Positions 1 through 8,910 of a stretch of DNA of 64,000 bases are shown here, piece after piece; position 1 is the stretch's first letter; every line of letters begins with the position of its first letter. Source of the DNA: Amycolatopsis umgeniensis (GTDB lineage Bacteria; Actinomycetota; Actinomycetes; Mycobacteriales; Pseudonocardiaceae); assembly GCF_014205155.1 (NCBI RefSeq), contig NZ_JACHMX010000001.1:5456001-5520000 (forward strand). Direction: 5' to 3'. Below the pieces are notes generated by a model, which worked only from the letters and a program-made list of their open reading frames with translations, did not search any database and was not told where the DNA came from. A program made the position numbers and the translations under genes.

Positions 1-261
1 CGCGATCGAGACGAGGACGACCCGCTTGCGGCCGAAGAGGTCACCGAGTTTCCCGTAGACGGGAGCGCTGACGCTGCCGGCCAGCAGATAGGCGGTGGTG
101 ACCCAGGTGAACGACGTGGCGCCGCCGAGTTCGCCGACCATACGGGGGAGGGCGGTCGCGACGACTTGGGCGTCGAGCATCGCCAGGAAAACGGCGGCGA
201 AGAGCCCGACGAGGGCAAGGGTGTTCCGGGCACGCGGAGGCGCGCCGAGAGTGGTGCTCAA
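1..261 (-). CDS. MFS drug exporter, N-terminal part (DHA2-like)
   Basis: This is the first 87 codons of a major facilitator superfamily exporter; the rest lies beyond the left edge. The translation reads LSTTLGAPPRARNTLALVG and then a first membrane helix (about residues 14-34) with the MLDAQVVATALP segment typical of 14-TM multidrug exporters. Helix 2 follows, then the loop motif GKLGDLFGRKRV, which is the MFS motif A signature. The start is the TTG at 261, because an in-frame stop lies four codons upstream and no ATG or GTG is available before the first helix. Substrate cannot be told from this fragment. Family assignment is firm; the DHA2 subfamily is inferred from the first helix. Confidence 0.85.
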   Translation of the reverse strand, partial: MSTTLGAPPRARNTLALVGLFAAVFLAMLDAQVVATALPRMVGELGGATSFTWVTTAYLLAGSVSAPVYGKLGDLFGRKRVVLVSIA

Positions 262-495
262 GAAGAGATCCGTTCACTGGAAGAAACGAGGGAACGCGAA
301 GGACGCGGAGGGTCACTCCGGTCCCCGCCAAGACGGGAAAAGGCTCAACCGTCATCCGAACCGGATGCGGTCCTCTTCGCGCTTGGCGATCACCTCGAAT
401 TCGTCCCGCTCGACCGTACGAACCCGGCCGGCGTCATCAGTGAAGGAACGTTGACATGGATGACTCTAAACAATCACATGTCTTTTGACAAGTAC
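262..495. other. Non-coding spacer
   Basis: A 234-base spacer between the start of the MFS gene and the end of the first GtrA gene. No convincing gene is seen. It has a lower-GC stretch around 440-490. No strong hairpin or recognised operator was found by eye. Confidence 0.4.
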
Positions 496-1035
496 CTAGC
501 GGAGGGGAACGACGTCGTCGTCCGGCTCGTCGCTGTCCCGGCGGCGTTTGCCCAGCTCGTCCGGGAAGACCCACTTCTTGAAACCCCAGAAACGGAAGAA
601 CATCGCCAGGAGCATGCCGATGATCGACCCGCTCGTGAAGTCCGCGAACTCCTGGACGAACCGCGTCACGTGCGGCACTTCGAGGTCGAAGATGTAGCGC
701 GACGTGTAGAGCGGGATCAGGTTGACCACCACGGCGATGCCGCTGATCACGAAGAAGAGCGCCGCCTCGTGGTGCCGCTCGCGGCCGCCGCGGGTGCGGA
801 AGGACCATTCGCGGTTGAGGATGTAGGACACGATCGTCGCCACGATGATCGCGATCGCCTTCGCCGTGGTCGGCTTCGACTCCAGCACGCTGAGCTTCAG
901 CAGGTACCAGACGCCGTTGTCCACCAGGAACGTCGTGCCACCGACAATTCCGAATTTCAACAGCTCCCGGTGCTTGATCAGCACGGATCGGAGCGGCTCG
1001 GGCGTCCGGGAAAGGACGGATTCGACCACGGTCAC
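496..1035 (-). CDS. GtrA family membrane protein (copy 1)
   Basis: A 179-residue polytopic protein of the GtrA/DPMS-like family, small flippase-like partners of polyprenyl-phosphate sugar transfer. Four hydrophobic helices are visible: FGIVGGTTFLVDNGVWYLL (about 28-46), AIAIIVATIVSYILN, AALFFVISGIAVVVNLIPLY and FTSGSIIGMLLAMFFRFWGF. The family motif NREWSFR lies between helices 2 and 3, and RFWGFKKWVF sits at the C-terminal side. Length is normal for the family. The GTG start at 1035 has no clear ribosome site, so it may be leaderless. The neighbouring gene at 1145-1654 is a paralogue with the same motifs. Family certain; lipid-sugar substrate unknown. Confidence 0.85.
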   Translation of the reverse strand: MTVVESVLSRTPEPLRSVLIKHRELLKFGIVGGTTFLVDNGVWYLLKLSVLESKPTTAKAIAIIVATIVSYILNREWSFRTRGGRERHHEAALFFVISGIAVVVNLIPLYTSRYIFDLEVPHVTRFVQEFADFTSGSIIGMLLAMFFRFWGFKKWVFPDELGKRRRDSDEPDDDVVPLR

Positions 1036-1144
1036 GAGGTCAGTCTAATTCGCTCGGGCGACCGAACGGGCTGGCAGGGGCTTGGACAGAGCGTTATAGG
1101 ACCCTTTGGGCGATTCTGACGACCAGCGTCATGGGCGACGCGGA

Positions 1145-1654
1145 TCAGGCGGCCGGGTCCTCGGGGATGTCGGCGTCGATCCGTCCCTCGCCCCGCAGCA
1201 GCCGCGGCCGCGCGTCCGCCTCCGGGAACACCCACTTCTTGAACGACCACCAGCGGAACACGGTGCCGAGCAGCGTCCCGATGATCGCGCCGCTGACGAA
1301 GTCGGCGATCTCCTGCGTCAGCAGTCCGACATGCGGCTGTTCCAGCTCGAGCACGTACCGCGAAAACAGTTGCGGAAGCGCGTTGAGGCCGAGCGCGATC
1401 GCGCTGAGAAGAAAGAAGAGCGCCGCTTCGTGAGCGCGCTCACGACCGCCACGGGAGCGAAAGGACCATTCGCGGTTCGCGACGTAGGAGAAAACGGTCG
1501 CGACCAGCACGCCGATCATCAGCGCTGTCACCGGTTTGGTGGTCAGCACGGTGAACTTCAGCCCATAGGTGATCGTCATCGTGATGACGAAACTCGCACC
1601 CCCGACCACGGCGAAGCGCAGCAGTTCCCGGTGCCTCCCCAGCATGCGGGCCAC
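1145..1654 (-). CDS. GtrA family membrane protein (copy 2)
   Basis: A second GtrA-type protein of about 169 residues with the same layout as its neighbour at 496-1035: LRFAVVGGASFVITMTITYG, a second helix ending at NREWSFRSRGGRER, then two more helices and RWWSFKKWVFPE. The reading frame stays open upstream through the end of the sigma-factor gene, but that part is arginine-rich and antisense-like. The GTG at 1654 (VARMLGRHRELLRF) is chosen because it begins two bases after the stop of the upstream gene; ATG at 1645 is the alternative. Adjacent paralogues suggest duplication. The M. tuberculosis locus with purK, purE and fadE25 also has a GtrA-like gene (Rv3277). Confidence 0.83.
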   Translation of the reverse strand: MARMLGRHRELLRFAVVGGASFVITMTITYGLKFTVLTTKPVTALMIGVLVATVFSYVANREWSFRSRGGRERAHEAALFFLLSAIALGLNALPQLFSRYVLELEQPHVGLLTQEIADFVSGAIIGTLLGTVFRWWSFKKWVFPEADARPRLLRGEGRIDADIPEDPAA

Positions 1655-1655
1655 G

Positions 1656-3965
1656 CTACTCGAAGATGCGGTCCACGATCCCGTTGGGCTCGACGGTCGG
1701 CTTCGTCTTGCCCGGCCTCGGTGGCGCGCTCGTGGTCGCGGCCGGCGGGGCGGGTTCCTTCTTCGCGGGCTCCGAAGGTGTCGCGGACGGCGAAGGCTTC
1801 TTCGACGGAGAAGGCCATCCAGGTCGACCAGGCTTCGTCGTCTCCGAAGTGGCCGGAGGCTTTGAAGTGACCGAAGGCAGCGAAGGCACAGTGGTCGGCG
1901 GAAGCAGCGAGTTGTCGTCACACCAGTGGTGCCAGCAACCGAAGTAGACCTCGACCGGTTTCGCCTTCGCGACACCGAGAGTGGCGTTCACCGTCACCGG
2001 GACGTTGTCCGCCGGGCGGCCCTTCAGCCGGACCCACAGGCTCACCTGACGTCCCGGGGTCAGCGAGCCGCGCGAAGTGCACGAAGCGCCCGCGCCGGTC
2101 GGGGTGCACGGGATGCCGTACACGCTCCAGGAGCTGAGCACGCGGTGGTCGAGGGTGATCGTCACCGGCTTGGTCGTCTTGCCCGTGTTCTTCACCCGGA
2201 CCAGCACGAGCGGGTTGCGGTTCCACGGGAACGCCGACAGCCCGTCGCTCTCGGCCCGCAGGACGAGGTCGTCCGGCGGCGGTTTCACGGTGACCTTCAC
2301 CGAAACCTGGACCTTGATCTGCGCGCCCGCCGTCACCGAACCGGTCACCATGCTGCCCGCTTCGGCCGTTTCGTCGGCACGCAACCGGAACGTCAGCACC
2401 GCCGACTGTCCCGGTTCGAGGCCGGTACCGGTCTTGCAGGTCACCGTGCCGGTGCCGCCGGGGCAGCTCACCGCGATCGGAGCGGGGGTCGCCTGCTGCC
2501 GGGCGCCCAGCGCGCGACCGCCACCGGCGGGAACGGCCGTCACGCCCTTCGGCAGGTTCAGCGAGATCGCGACGGGCTCGGACTTCGAGCCGCCGTCGTT
2601 GCGCACCGTGATCGGCAGGTTGGCGTCTTCGCCGGGTTCGAGCTGGACTCCACCGGCGGGGGTCGACGCCGTCATCACCGGAGGCGACGGGATCTCCGGC
2701 GAAGGAACGGGCGGCTCGGAGGAGGACGTCGGCGGCGGCTGCTGAGCGGGGGGCGGTTGCTGGGCGGGAGGGGGCTCCTGAGCAGGCGGCGGCTGCTCGG
2801 CGGGCGGTGGCTGCTCAGCGGGCGGCGGAACGGGCTGTGGCTTCGGCGGCGGGACCGCCGGAGGCACGGCGGGCGGGACCACCGGGGTGGGAACGGGTAC
2901 CACGGCGGGCGGCGGGACGGCCGCGGCCGCCGGGATCTCCTGGGTGCCGCCACCGGCGGCGAGCGCCACCGCGACGGCGGCGACGATGGCCGCACTCGAT
3001 CCGGCCACCGTGGCGAACTGGCGCGGTCCGGCCGCGGCGGCGCCGGCCGCCCCGCCCGAACTCGAGCTCGAAGTCGTCCCCGCGGCTCCGGCCGCACCCG
3101 CGGCGGAACCCGCGGTGGCGGCCGTCGCGGCCGCGGTGACCGCGCCCGCCTTGCCCGCCTCGGCCGCGGCCAGATAACCGAGCGCCGCGCCACCGAGCAC
3201 GATCGGCGCGATGATCCCGCGCAGACCGCCGTTGATGTCGGCCAGTTCCGCGGCCAGCGCACGGCATTTCTCGCATTCGTCCAGGTGGTTCTCCACCTGG
3301 GCCCGTTCGCGTTTGGACAGTCCGTCACGGGTCCACGCGCCGAGCTTGTCCGCACTCGCGCGGCAGCGTTCGCCGGAGTTCTCGGCCAGGTGGACCTGGA
3401 GGTACGCCTGCCGAAGGCCCTCACGGGCCCGGTACGCGAGCGCGGAGACACCGTTCGCGGTCAGTCCCAGCAGCGGCGCGACCTCGGCGGGGCTCTGCCC
3501 CTCGATCTCGGTGTGCCACAGCACCGCTTGCCACCGCTCAGGCAGCCTTGTGAACGCCTTCGCGGCGAGCGTGCGCTCGAGCCCGGCGACGGCGGTGTCG
3601 GAGAAGGGGACAGTCAGCGCTTCGCCGACGGCACCGCCGACGTCGGACATGTCCTCGTTCAGGTCGACGCGCTTGTCCTTGCGCGTCTTGTCGTAGGCGG
3701 TGTGCCGGAGCGCGGTCAGCAGATAGGCGCGGAACGCGGTGTCGGGGCCTTTGCCGCCGCGCAGTGTGTCCAGCACCTTCGCGAAGGCTTCCGAAACGAG
3801 GTCATCGGCTTCGGAACTGGAGCGGGCGAGCTGGCGGGCGAGGTTGTGCGCCGCGCCGGCGTGACGCTCGTAAAGCGTTCCGTAAGACGCGATCTTCCCG
3901 TCACGCACCTCGGCGATCAGCTCGGCGTCACTCTTACCGGTGAGATCGGCGGGAACGGTGGACAC
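1656..3965 (-). CDS. ECF sigma factor fused to zinc-finger anti-sigma domain, TM and secreted repeat tail
   Basis: A 769-residue single polypeptide joining a sigma factor to the parts that normally restrain it. Sigma-2 lies at about 25-100 (LYERHAGAAHNLARQLAR, DDLVSEAFAKVLD) and sigma-4 at about 135-193 (LPERWQAVLWHTEIEGQSPAE, then a helix-turn-helix LLGLTANGVSALAYRAREGL). A zf-HC2-type anti-sigma zinc motif follows at about 200-240 with C201, H227, C231 and C234 (HLDECEKC). Next come a hydrophobic segment at 250-270, an Ala/Gly/Ser linker, a second one at 317-338, a Pro-rich stalk (345-430) and Ig-like or DUF11-like beta domains to the end. Fusions of this type are known among actinobacterial ECF groups with C-terminal extensions. 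Which segments cross the membrane is uncertain. The target promoters are unknown. Confidence 0.88.
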   Translation of the reverse strand: MSTVPADLTGKSDAELIAEVRDGKIASYGTLYERHAGAAHNLARQLARSSSEADDLVSEAFAKVLDTLRGGKGPDTAFRAYLLTALRHTAYDKTRKDKRVDLNEDMSDVGGAVGEALTVPFSDTAVAGLERTLAAKAFTRLPERWQAVLWHTEIEGQSPAEVAPLLGLTANGVSALAYRAREGLRQAYLQVHLAENSGERCRASADKLGAWTRDGLSKRERAQVENHLDECEKCRALAAELADINGGLRGIIAPIVLGGAALGYLAAAEAGKAGAVTAAATAATAGSAAGAAGAAGTTSSSSSGGAAGAAAAGPRQFATVAGSSAAIVAAVAVALAAGGGTQEIPAAAAVPPPAVVPVPTPVVPPAVPPAVPPPKPQPVPPPAEQPPPAEQPPPAQEPPPAQQPPPAQQPPPTSSSEPPVPSPEIPSPPVMTASTPAGGVQLEPGEDANLPITVRNDGGSKSEPVAISLNLPKGVTAVPAGGGRALGARQQATPAPIAVSCPGGTGTVTCKTGTGLEPGQSAVLTFRLRADETAEAGSMVTGSVTAGAQIKVQVSVKVTVKPPPDDLVLRAESDGLSAFPWNRNPLVLVRVKNTGKTTKPVTITLDHRVLSSWSVYGIPCTPTGAGASCTSRGSLTPGRQVSLWVRLKGRPADNVPVTVNATLGVAKAKPVEVYFGCWHHWCDDNSLLPPTTVPSLPSVTSKPPATSETTKPGRPGWPSPSKKPSPSATPSEPAKKEPAPPAATTSAPPRPGKTKPTVEPNGIVDRIFE

Positions 3966-4221
3966 GGGACTCCTTCATCTGCTGGTTCGGCGGGTCTACT
4001 GACTTAAACGCCCGAACACGCTCAGTGTGACGGACTGGGCGACGCACGTCACCTCGCGGCCCCGCCGATGACCCGGAGAGCGCAACACCTTCACCCGCCT
4101 CGGGTTACCGAAGAGTTCGGAAAGATCCTTGGAAAACGCCGTCACGCGCGACGTGGACCGGCGTCCCCACCGTGAAGCGATCGCAAGATCGAAAAGATCG
4201 GGACGGAAGGGGCGGTGGGCA

Positions 4222-5094
4222 GTGGACGTACCGGCTACCGGTGCGCCGTCCGGGGGACCCGACGGGCAAGCCGCCTGGAACCGGTTCGAACGGGATCGTT
4301 CTCTCCGTGCCCTGCGGGCTCGTTGGCGGACAGCCAGCTTGGCCGCCGGCTGGCGTTTCCCCAGCGACTGGGGTCTCCCGGAGGTGGACGCCGTCTGCGC
4401 GGCGGTGATCAAGAACGGCCGGGCCGTCACCGCCGAAGTGGCGGAAACCGCTCTCGCCGGACTGGGCCGGGCACGCGCCGCGGCGGGTGCCGGGCTGGCG
4501 GAGACACTTGCGGACCTCGCGGCGCTGCACGCCGTGCTCGCCGACCCGGACGCCGTCGACGGGTTCATCGCGCCCGATGTCGACTCCACGCCCTCCCGGT
4601 TACTCCGGGTGACGGCGTTGGCGTGGGCGGACGTCGCGACCGATCAGCTCGTGAACACCGAAGTCACCGAACCGCTCACCGGCCTGCCCACCGCCGCGTA
4701 CCTGAGGACCCGGCTGAGCGAGCTGTACCGCCAGGCCCGCCGCGACGAGCGGCCGGTCGCGGAGGCGCACACCCTGCTCGTGGTCTCGATGGATTTCAGC
4801 TCCGTCGCGGGCTGGCCCCGGCTGACCGGGATGATCCTGGTCGCGGACGCGCTGAAGCAGGTGTTCGACGGCGGGGAGAGCGTCGCTTCGCTCGGGCCGT
4901 CCGTCGCGGGCGTGCTGGTGCCGAAGGACGTGAGGCTCGCTTCGTCCGGCGTCGCGCTGCGAAGGGCGCTCAACGAGCGGCTCTCGGTGGACGCCCAGTT
5001 GCGGGACACCGGCCGTCCGCAGATTTCGGCGGTCCGGCTCCCGGCGACCTACGACCAGGCGTGCGATCTCCTCACCGGTCTCGCCCGGTCCTGA
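4222..5094 (+). CDS. Degenerate GGDEF-like domain protein
   Basis: About 290 residues. The C-terminal half aligns by eye with a diguanylate-cyclase fold: EPLTGLPTAAYLRTRLSELYRQ resembles the usual TGLPNR...L entry motif, and LLVVSMDFSS stands where the metal-binding IDxDxF strand normally lies. The GG(D/E)EF active-site loop is missing; the position reads DGGESVASLGPSVAGVL. It is therefore unlikely to make cyclic di-GMP. The N-terminal half (RALRARWRTASLAAGWRFPSD) is unrecognised. GTG at 4222 is preferred over ATG at 4129, because a GGAAGG purine run precedes it and the upstream stretch looks non-coding. Transcribed divergently from the sigma-factor fusion. Role unknown. Confidence 0.72.
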   Translation: MDVPATGAPSGGPDGQAAWNRFERDRSLRALRARWRTASLAAGWRFPSDWGLPEVDAVCAAVIKNGRAVTAEVAETALAGLGRARAAAGAGLAETLADLAALHAVLADPDAVDGFIAPDVDSTPSRLLRVTALAWADVATDQLVNTEVTEPLTGLPTAAYLRTRLSELYRQARRDERPVAEAHTLLVVSMDFSSVAGWPRLTGMILVADALKQVFDGGESVASLGPSVAGVLVPKDVRLASSGVALRRALNERLSVDAQLRDTGRPQISAVRLPATYDQACDLLTGLARS

Positions 5095-5175
5095 CTGGGG
5101 GTAGCGCAAGACGTTCTCCAGGTCACGGCCGACCCTGTCGACCAGCTACGACCCGGTTCATGATTTCCTGTTTGC

Positions 5176-6528
5176 GTGACCCGGACTGTTCCCGCCGACA
5201 CCAACGGCGACGTTTCGGCGAGCCGCCCGCAGCATCGTCTGTCGCTGCGGAGGTCGCTCGCCCGCTTGTCCGTCCGGCCGAGGTCGATCCTGATCCTGTC
5301 GGTGATCCCGCTGGTCGCGATCGGTTTCGGTATCTGGGGCTGGCAGCACGAATGGGTGCTCGGCGTGGACAGCGCGGTGTACCGCGCCGGTGCGGAGACA
5401 CTGCTCAACGGTGATCCGCTGTACGACGCCAACACACTCGCGGTGGAGCCGTGGTGGGCGCTGTTGCCGTTCACCTATCCGCCGACGGCCGCGCTGCTGT
5501 TCATCCCGCTCGCGCTGGTGCCGACGCAGGTCGCCTGGGGGCTTCTGACAGCGGTCTCGCTGCTGGCGCTGGCGCTGTGCGTCCGGATCGCCATCGGCGC
5601 GCTGCCGAAGCCCTCGAGCGACGGTCCCCGCTGGTGGGCCTCGCCCGCCCGGTCCACGATCGCCTTCTTCCTGGTGTTCCTCGGCCTCGAGCCGGTGTGG
5701 CGCACGATCTTCCTCGGCCAGATCAACATCATCCTGATGGCGCTGGTGATGCTCGACATCCTGGTCATCGGGGCCAGGGGCAGCCGCTGGGGCGGGGTGC
5801 TCGTCGGCGTCGCGGCCGCGGTCAAGCTCACCCCGATCGTCTTCCTGGGGCATCTGTTCATCACCGGCCGCCGGATGGACGCCATCCGAGGACTCGTCAC
5901 CTTCATCGTGATGCAGGGCCTGATGTTCCTGATCATCCCGCACGACGCGGCCCGGTACTGGACCTACACCCTGCCCGACACCGGCCGTATCGGCCCGGTG
6001 CACTGGGCGGGCAACCAGTCGCTGAACGCGCTGATGAACCGCTTCACCGAACTCGCGCCCTGGGCGTCGAAGGCGGCGATGGGGATCGGCGCGCTGCTCG
6101 CGATCCCGGCTATCTGGCTGGTGCTGCGCTTCCACCGCAAGGGCCAGGCGCTCGCGGCGATGCTGGTGACGGCGTTCTGGATCCTGCTGATCTCGCCGAT
6201 CTCCTGGACGCATCACTGGGTGTGGGTGGCGCCGCTGGTCGTCCTGCTGGTCTCGCGCCTGCCGAAGACCACGCCCGCCACCGCGTGGAAACGCTGGCTC
6301 GGCACCTTCGGGGTGTTCTTCGTCTTCATCAGTTGCGTACTGCTGATCTTGCCCAACGGCCGCAACGTCGAGCTGCACTGGAAGGTGTGGCAGAACATCC
6401 TCGGCAGCGCGTACATCTTCATGCCGCTGGTGCTGGCGCTCGCACTCGCCGGGCGCTGGTGGTACCTGCGCCGGAAGCAGGGCGCGGGGGATGACGGGGA
6501 ACATGCTGAAGTCGCGTCCGGCGGCTGA
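5176..6528 (+). CDS. GT87/DUF2029 polyprenol-phosphate-mannose-dependent glycosyltransferase (copy 1)
   Basis: A 450-residue multispanning protein of the GT87 family, membrane enzymes that in mycobacteria add alpha-1,2-mannose to lipomannan-type glycans from polyprenyl-phosphomannose. The first helix is ILILSVIPLVAIGFGIWGW (about 38-56). It is followed by the family's extracytoplasmic acidic motif GVDSAVYRAGAETLL and PLYDANTL, then about ten more helices including FLGQINIILMALVMLDILV and ISPISWTHHWVWVAPLVVL. The start is GTG at 5176. The next gene is a paralogue overlapping by 38 bases, so the two are co-transcribed. Exact acceptor unknown. Confidence 0.85.
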   Translation: MTRTVPADTNGDVSASRPQHRLSLRRSLARLSVRPRSILILSVIPLVAIGFGIWGWQHEWVLGVDSAVYRAGAETLLNGDPLYDANTLAVEPWWALLPFTYPPTAALLFIPLALVPTQVAWGLLTAVSLLALALCVRIAIGALPKPSSDGPRWWASPARSTIAFFLVFLGLEPVWRTIFLGQINIILMALVMLDILVIGARGSRWGGVLVGVAAAVKLTPIVFLGHLFITGRRMDAIRGLVTFIVMQGLMFLIIPHDAARYWTYTLPDTGRIGPVHWAGNQSLNALMNRFTELAPWASKAAMGIGALLAIPAIWLVLRFHRKGQALAAMLVTAFWILLISPISWTHHWVWVAPLVVLLVSRLPKTTPATAWKRWLGTFGVFFVFISCVLLILPNGRNVELHWKVWQNILGSAYIFMPLVLALALAGRWWYLRRKQGAGDDGEHAEVASGG

Positions 6529-7708
6529 GCCCCGGGTCGTCGGGGCCGCGCTGGCCGGCGCGCTCGCACTGGCGATGCTGGGGCTGGGCATCGTGGCCTG
6601 GCTCGGCGAATGGCACCTCGGCGCGGACAGCGCCGTCTACCGCGCCGGCGCCCTCACCCTGCTGAAGGGTGAACCGCTCTACACCCGCGAGGCGCTGACG
6701 ACGCTGCCGCCGTGGGTGCTGCTGCCGTTCACCTACACCCCGGCCGCGGCGCCGCTGTTCCTGCCGCTCGCGATCGTCCCCGCCGGGCTGACCTGGGGTG
6801 TCGTCGGCGCGCTCTCGCTGGTCTGCCTGAGTGTCGTGATCTCCGTGGTCGCCCGAGCCTGCGGCGCGCCCCTCATCCGGTGGTGGGTCCTGCCGCTGGC
6901 CACGGCCGGCGCGCTGGCGCTGGAGCCGGTCTGGAAGACGATCTTCCTTGGCCAGATCAACCTCATCCTGATGGCGTTGATCGTCCTCGACGTCCTGGTG
7001 CTTTCGGCACGCGGTTCGCGCTGGGCCGGGGTGCTGATCGGGATCTCGGCCGCGATCAAGCTGACACCGCTGATCTTCGTGCCGCACCTTTTCTTCACCG
7101 GTCGCTGGAAGGACGGGCTGCGGGCGCTCGGCACGTTCGTCGTGCTCGAAGCCGTGATGTTCGCGGTGATTCCCGGCGACGCCGTCCGGTTCTGGACCGA
7201 ATCGGCGACGGACCCCAGCCGGGTCGGCTCCGTGCACTGGATCTTCAACCAATCACTCAACGGGCTGGTGAACCGCGCCTCGGAACTCGCGCCGTGGTCG
7301 CTGACCGTGGCCGTCGCGATCGCCGCCGTGCTCGCCGTCCCCGCCGTCTGGCTGGTCGTGCGCCTGCACCGCCGCGGTGACCCGGTCGGCGCGCTGCTGG
7401 TGACGGCGTTCTACGGCCTGCTGCTCTCGCCGGTGTCCTGGTCGCACCACTGGGTGTGGACGGTGCCGCTGCTCGTCCTGCTCGTCATCCGCCGATCGTG
7501 GGTTCCGGCCGCGGGCGTCGCGGTGCTGTTCGCGAGCGGCGTGATCATGTTCGTGCCCAACGGCGGCGAGACCGAGTTCGGCTGGGGGCTGGGCTGGTCG
7601 CTGCTCGGCAACGTCTACGTCCTCACGGCTGCGATCGCCATCACAGGTCTGGCCGTGCGGGAGCTGCGACGCGGGTCCGCCCAGGTCGCGGCGGTGGCGG
7701 CCAAGTAA
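6491..7708 (+). CDS. GT87/DUF2029 polyprenol-phosphate-mannose-dependent glycosyltransferase (copy 2)
   Basis: A 405-residue paralogue of the preceding gene with the same motifs: GADSAVYRAGALTLL, GEPLYTREAL, IFLGQINLILMALIVLDVLVL and LSPVSWSHHWVWTVPLLVLL. It starts at ATG 6491 inside the 3' end of copy 1, which indicates translational coupling. The helices and the acidic motif after helix 1 are conserved, so both copies look active. Pairs of this kind may add successive mannoses to one lipoglycan, but that is inference. Thirteen bases separate it from purK. Confidence 0.85.
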   Translation: MTGNMLKSRPAAEPRVVGAALAGALALAMLGLGIVAWLGEWHLGADSAVYRAGALTLLKGEPLYTREALTTLPPWVLLPFTYTPAAAPLFLPLAIVPAGLTWGVVGALSLVCLSVVISVVARACGAPLIRWWVLPLATAGALALEPVWKTIFLGQINLILMALIVLDVLVLSARGSRWAGVLIGISAAIKLTPLIFVPHLFFTGRWKDGLRALGTFVVLEAVMFAVIPGDAVRFWTESATDPSRVGSVHWIFNQSLNGLVNRASELAPWSLTVAVAIAAVLAVPAVWLVVRLHRRGDPVGALLVTAFYGLLLSPVSWSHHWVWTVPLLVLLVIRRSWVPAAGVAVLFASGVIMFVPNGGETEFGWGLGWSLLGNVYVLTAAIAITGLAVRELRRGSAQVAAVAAK

Positions 7709-7721
7709 TCTCTCCGTCGTT

Positions 7722-8906
7722 ATGGACAAACGAACCGGTCTTCCGATCGTGGGCATGGTGGGCGGCGGACAGCTGGCCAGGATGACCCACCAGGCGGCGA
7801 TCTCCCTCGGCCAGTCCCTGCGCGTGCTGGCCGCCGGGGAGAACGAATCCGCCGGCCTCGTCGCGGGTGAGGTCGTGCACGGGCACCACACCGACCTCGA
7901 AGCGCTGCGCTCGTTCGCCGCCGGGGTCGACGTGCTGACCTTCGACCACGAGCACGTTCCCGGCGAGCACCTGCTGACGCTCGCGATGGAAGGCGTCACC
8001 ATCCGGCCCGATCCGGCCGCGTTGTCGATGGCGCAGAACAAGCTCATCATGCGCGAGATGATGGCCGGACTCGAGATCCCCGGCCCCGAGTTCGCCGAAG
8101 TGTCCTCTGTGGACGATGTGATCACCTTCGGGGACAAGCACTCGTGGCCGGTGGTGCTCAAGGCGGCGCAGGGCGGTTACGACGGCCGCGGCGTCTGGAT
8201 GCTCGACACCGCGCAGCAGGCGCGCGAGACCGTCCCCGAACTGCTCGACGCCGGAACCCCTTTGCTGGTCGAGGAAAAGGTCGTCATGCGGCGCGAACTG
8301 TCCGCGCTGGTGGCCCGGTCCCCGTTCGGGCAGGGCGCGGCGTGGCCGGTGGTGGAGACCGTGCAGTCCGGCGGGATCAACACCGAGGTGCTCGCCCCGG
8401 CGCCGGGGCTGAGCGTCGAGCGCACGCAGGAGGCGCAGGACCTCGCGCTGCGGATCGCCGCGACCCTGAACGTGACCGGGCTGCTCGCCGTCGAGCTGTT
8501 CGAGACCGACGAAGGCCTGCTGGTCAACGAACTCGCCATGCGGCCGCACAACTCGGGACACTGGACGCAGGACGGCTCGCGGACTTCGCAGTTCGAGCAG
8601 CACCTGCGCGCCGTACTCGACTATCCGCTCGGGCTGACCGACCTGATCGCTCCCGCTTGCGTGATGGCCAACGTCCTCGGCGCTCCCGAGACGCCGGAGA
8701 TGGGGCCGGACGAGCGGCTGCACCATCTCTTCGCGCGGTACCCGGACATCCGCGTTCACCTGTACGGCAAGGGAGAACGTCCCGGCCGCAAACTCGGCCA
8801 CGTCAACTTCGTCGGCGAACGCATGGAGGAACTGCGCGACCGCGCGCTGCTCTCCGCGCACTGGCTGTCCCACGCCGTCTGGCTCGACGGCTACGAGATC
8901 CACTAG
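7722..8906 (+). CDS. purK: 5-(carboxyamino)imidazole ribonucleotide synthase PurK
   Basis: A 394-residue ATP-grasp enzyme of purine synthesis. It carboxylates AIR with ATP and bicarbonate to N5-CAIR, the substrate of PurE encoded next. N-terminal [17 protein letters not shown] is the PreATP-grasp nucleotide motif. Central motifs include [23 protein letters not shown] (ATP-binding lysine and glycine loop), [14 protein letters not shown], and the metal-binding [21 protein letters not shown] segment. Length is normal. No strong ribosome site precedes the ATG. It is followed four bases later by purE, so the pair is an operon. Confidence 0.97.
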   Translation: MDKRTGLPIVGMVGGGQLARMTHQAAISLGQSLRVLAAGENESAGLVAGEVVHGHHTDLEALRSFAAGVDVLTFDHEHVPGEHLLTLAMEGVTIRPDPAALSMAQNKLIMREMMAGLEIPGPEFAEVSSVDDVITFGDKHSWPVVLKAAQGGYDGRGVWMLDTAQQARETVPELLDAGTPLLVEEKVVMRRELSALVARSPFGQGAAWPVVETVQSGGINTEVLAPAPGLSVERTQEAQDLALRIAATLNVTGLLAVELFETDEGLLVNELAMRPHNSGHWTQDGSRTSQFEQHLRAVLDYPLGLTDLIAPACVMANVLGAPETPEMGPDERLHHLFARYPDIRVHLYGKGERPGRKLGHVNFVGERMEELRDRALLSAHWLSHAVWLDGYEIH

Positions 8907-8910
8907 GAGT

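Noticed and set aside
1926..4007. A 693-residue plus-strand open frame opposite the sigma fusion gene
   Set aside because: It is Arg/Gly-rich and without domains; it is the GC-biased antisense shadow of the true minus-strand gene.
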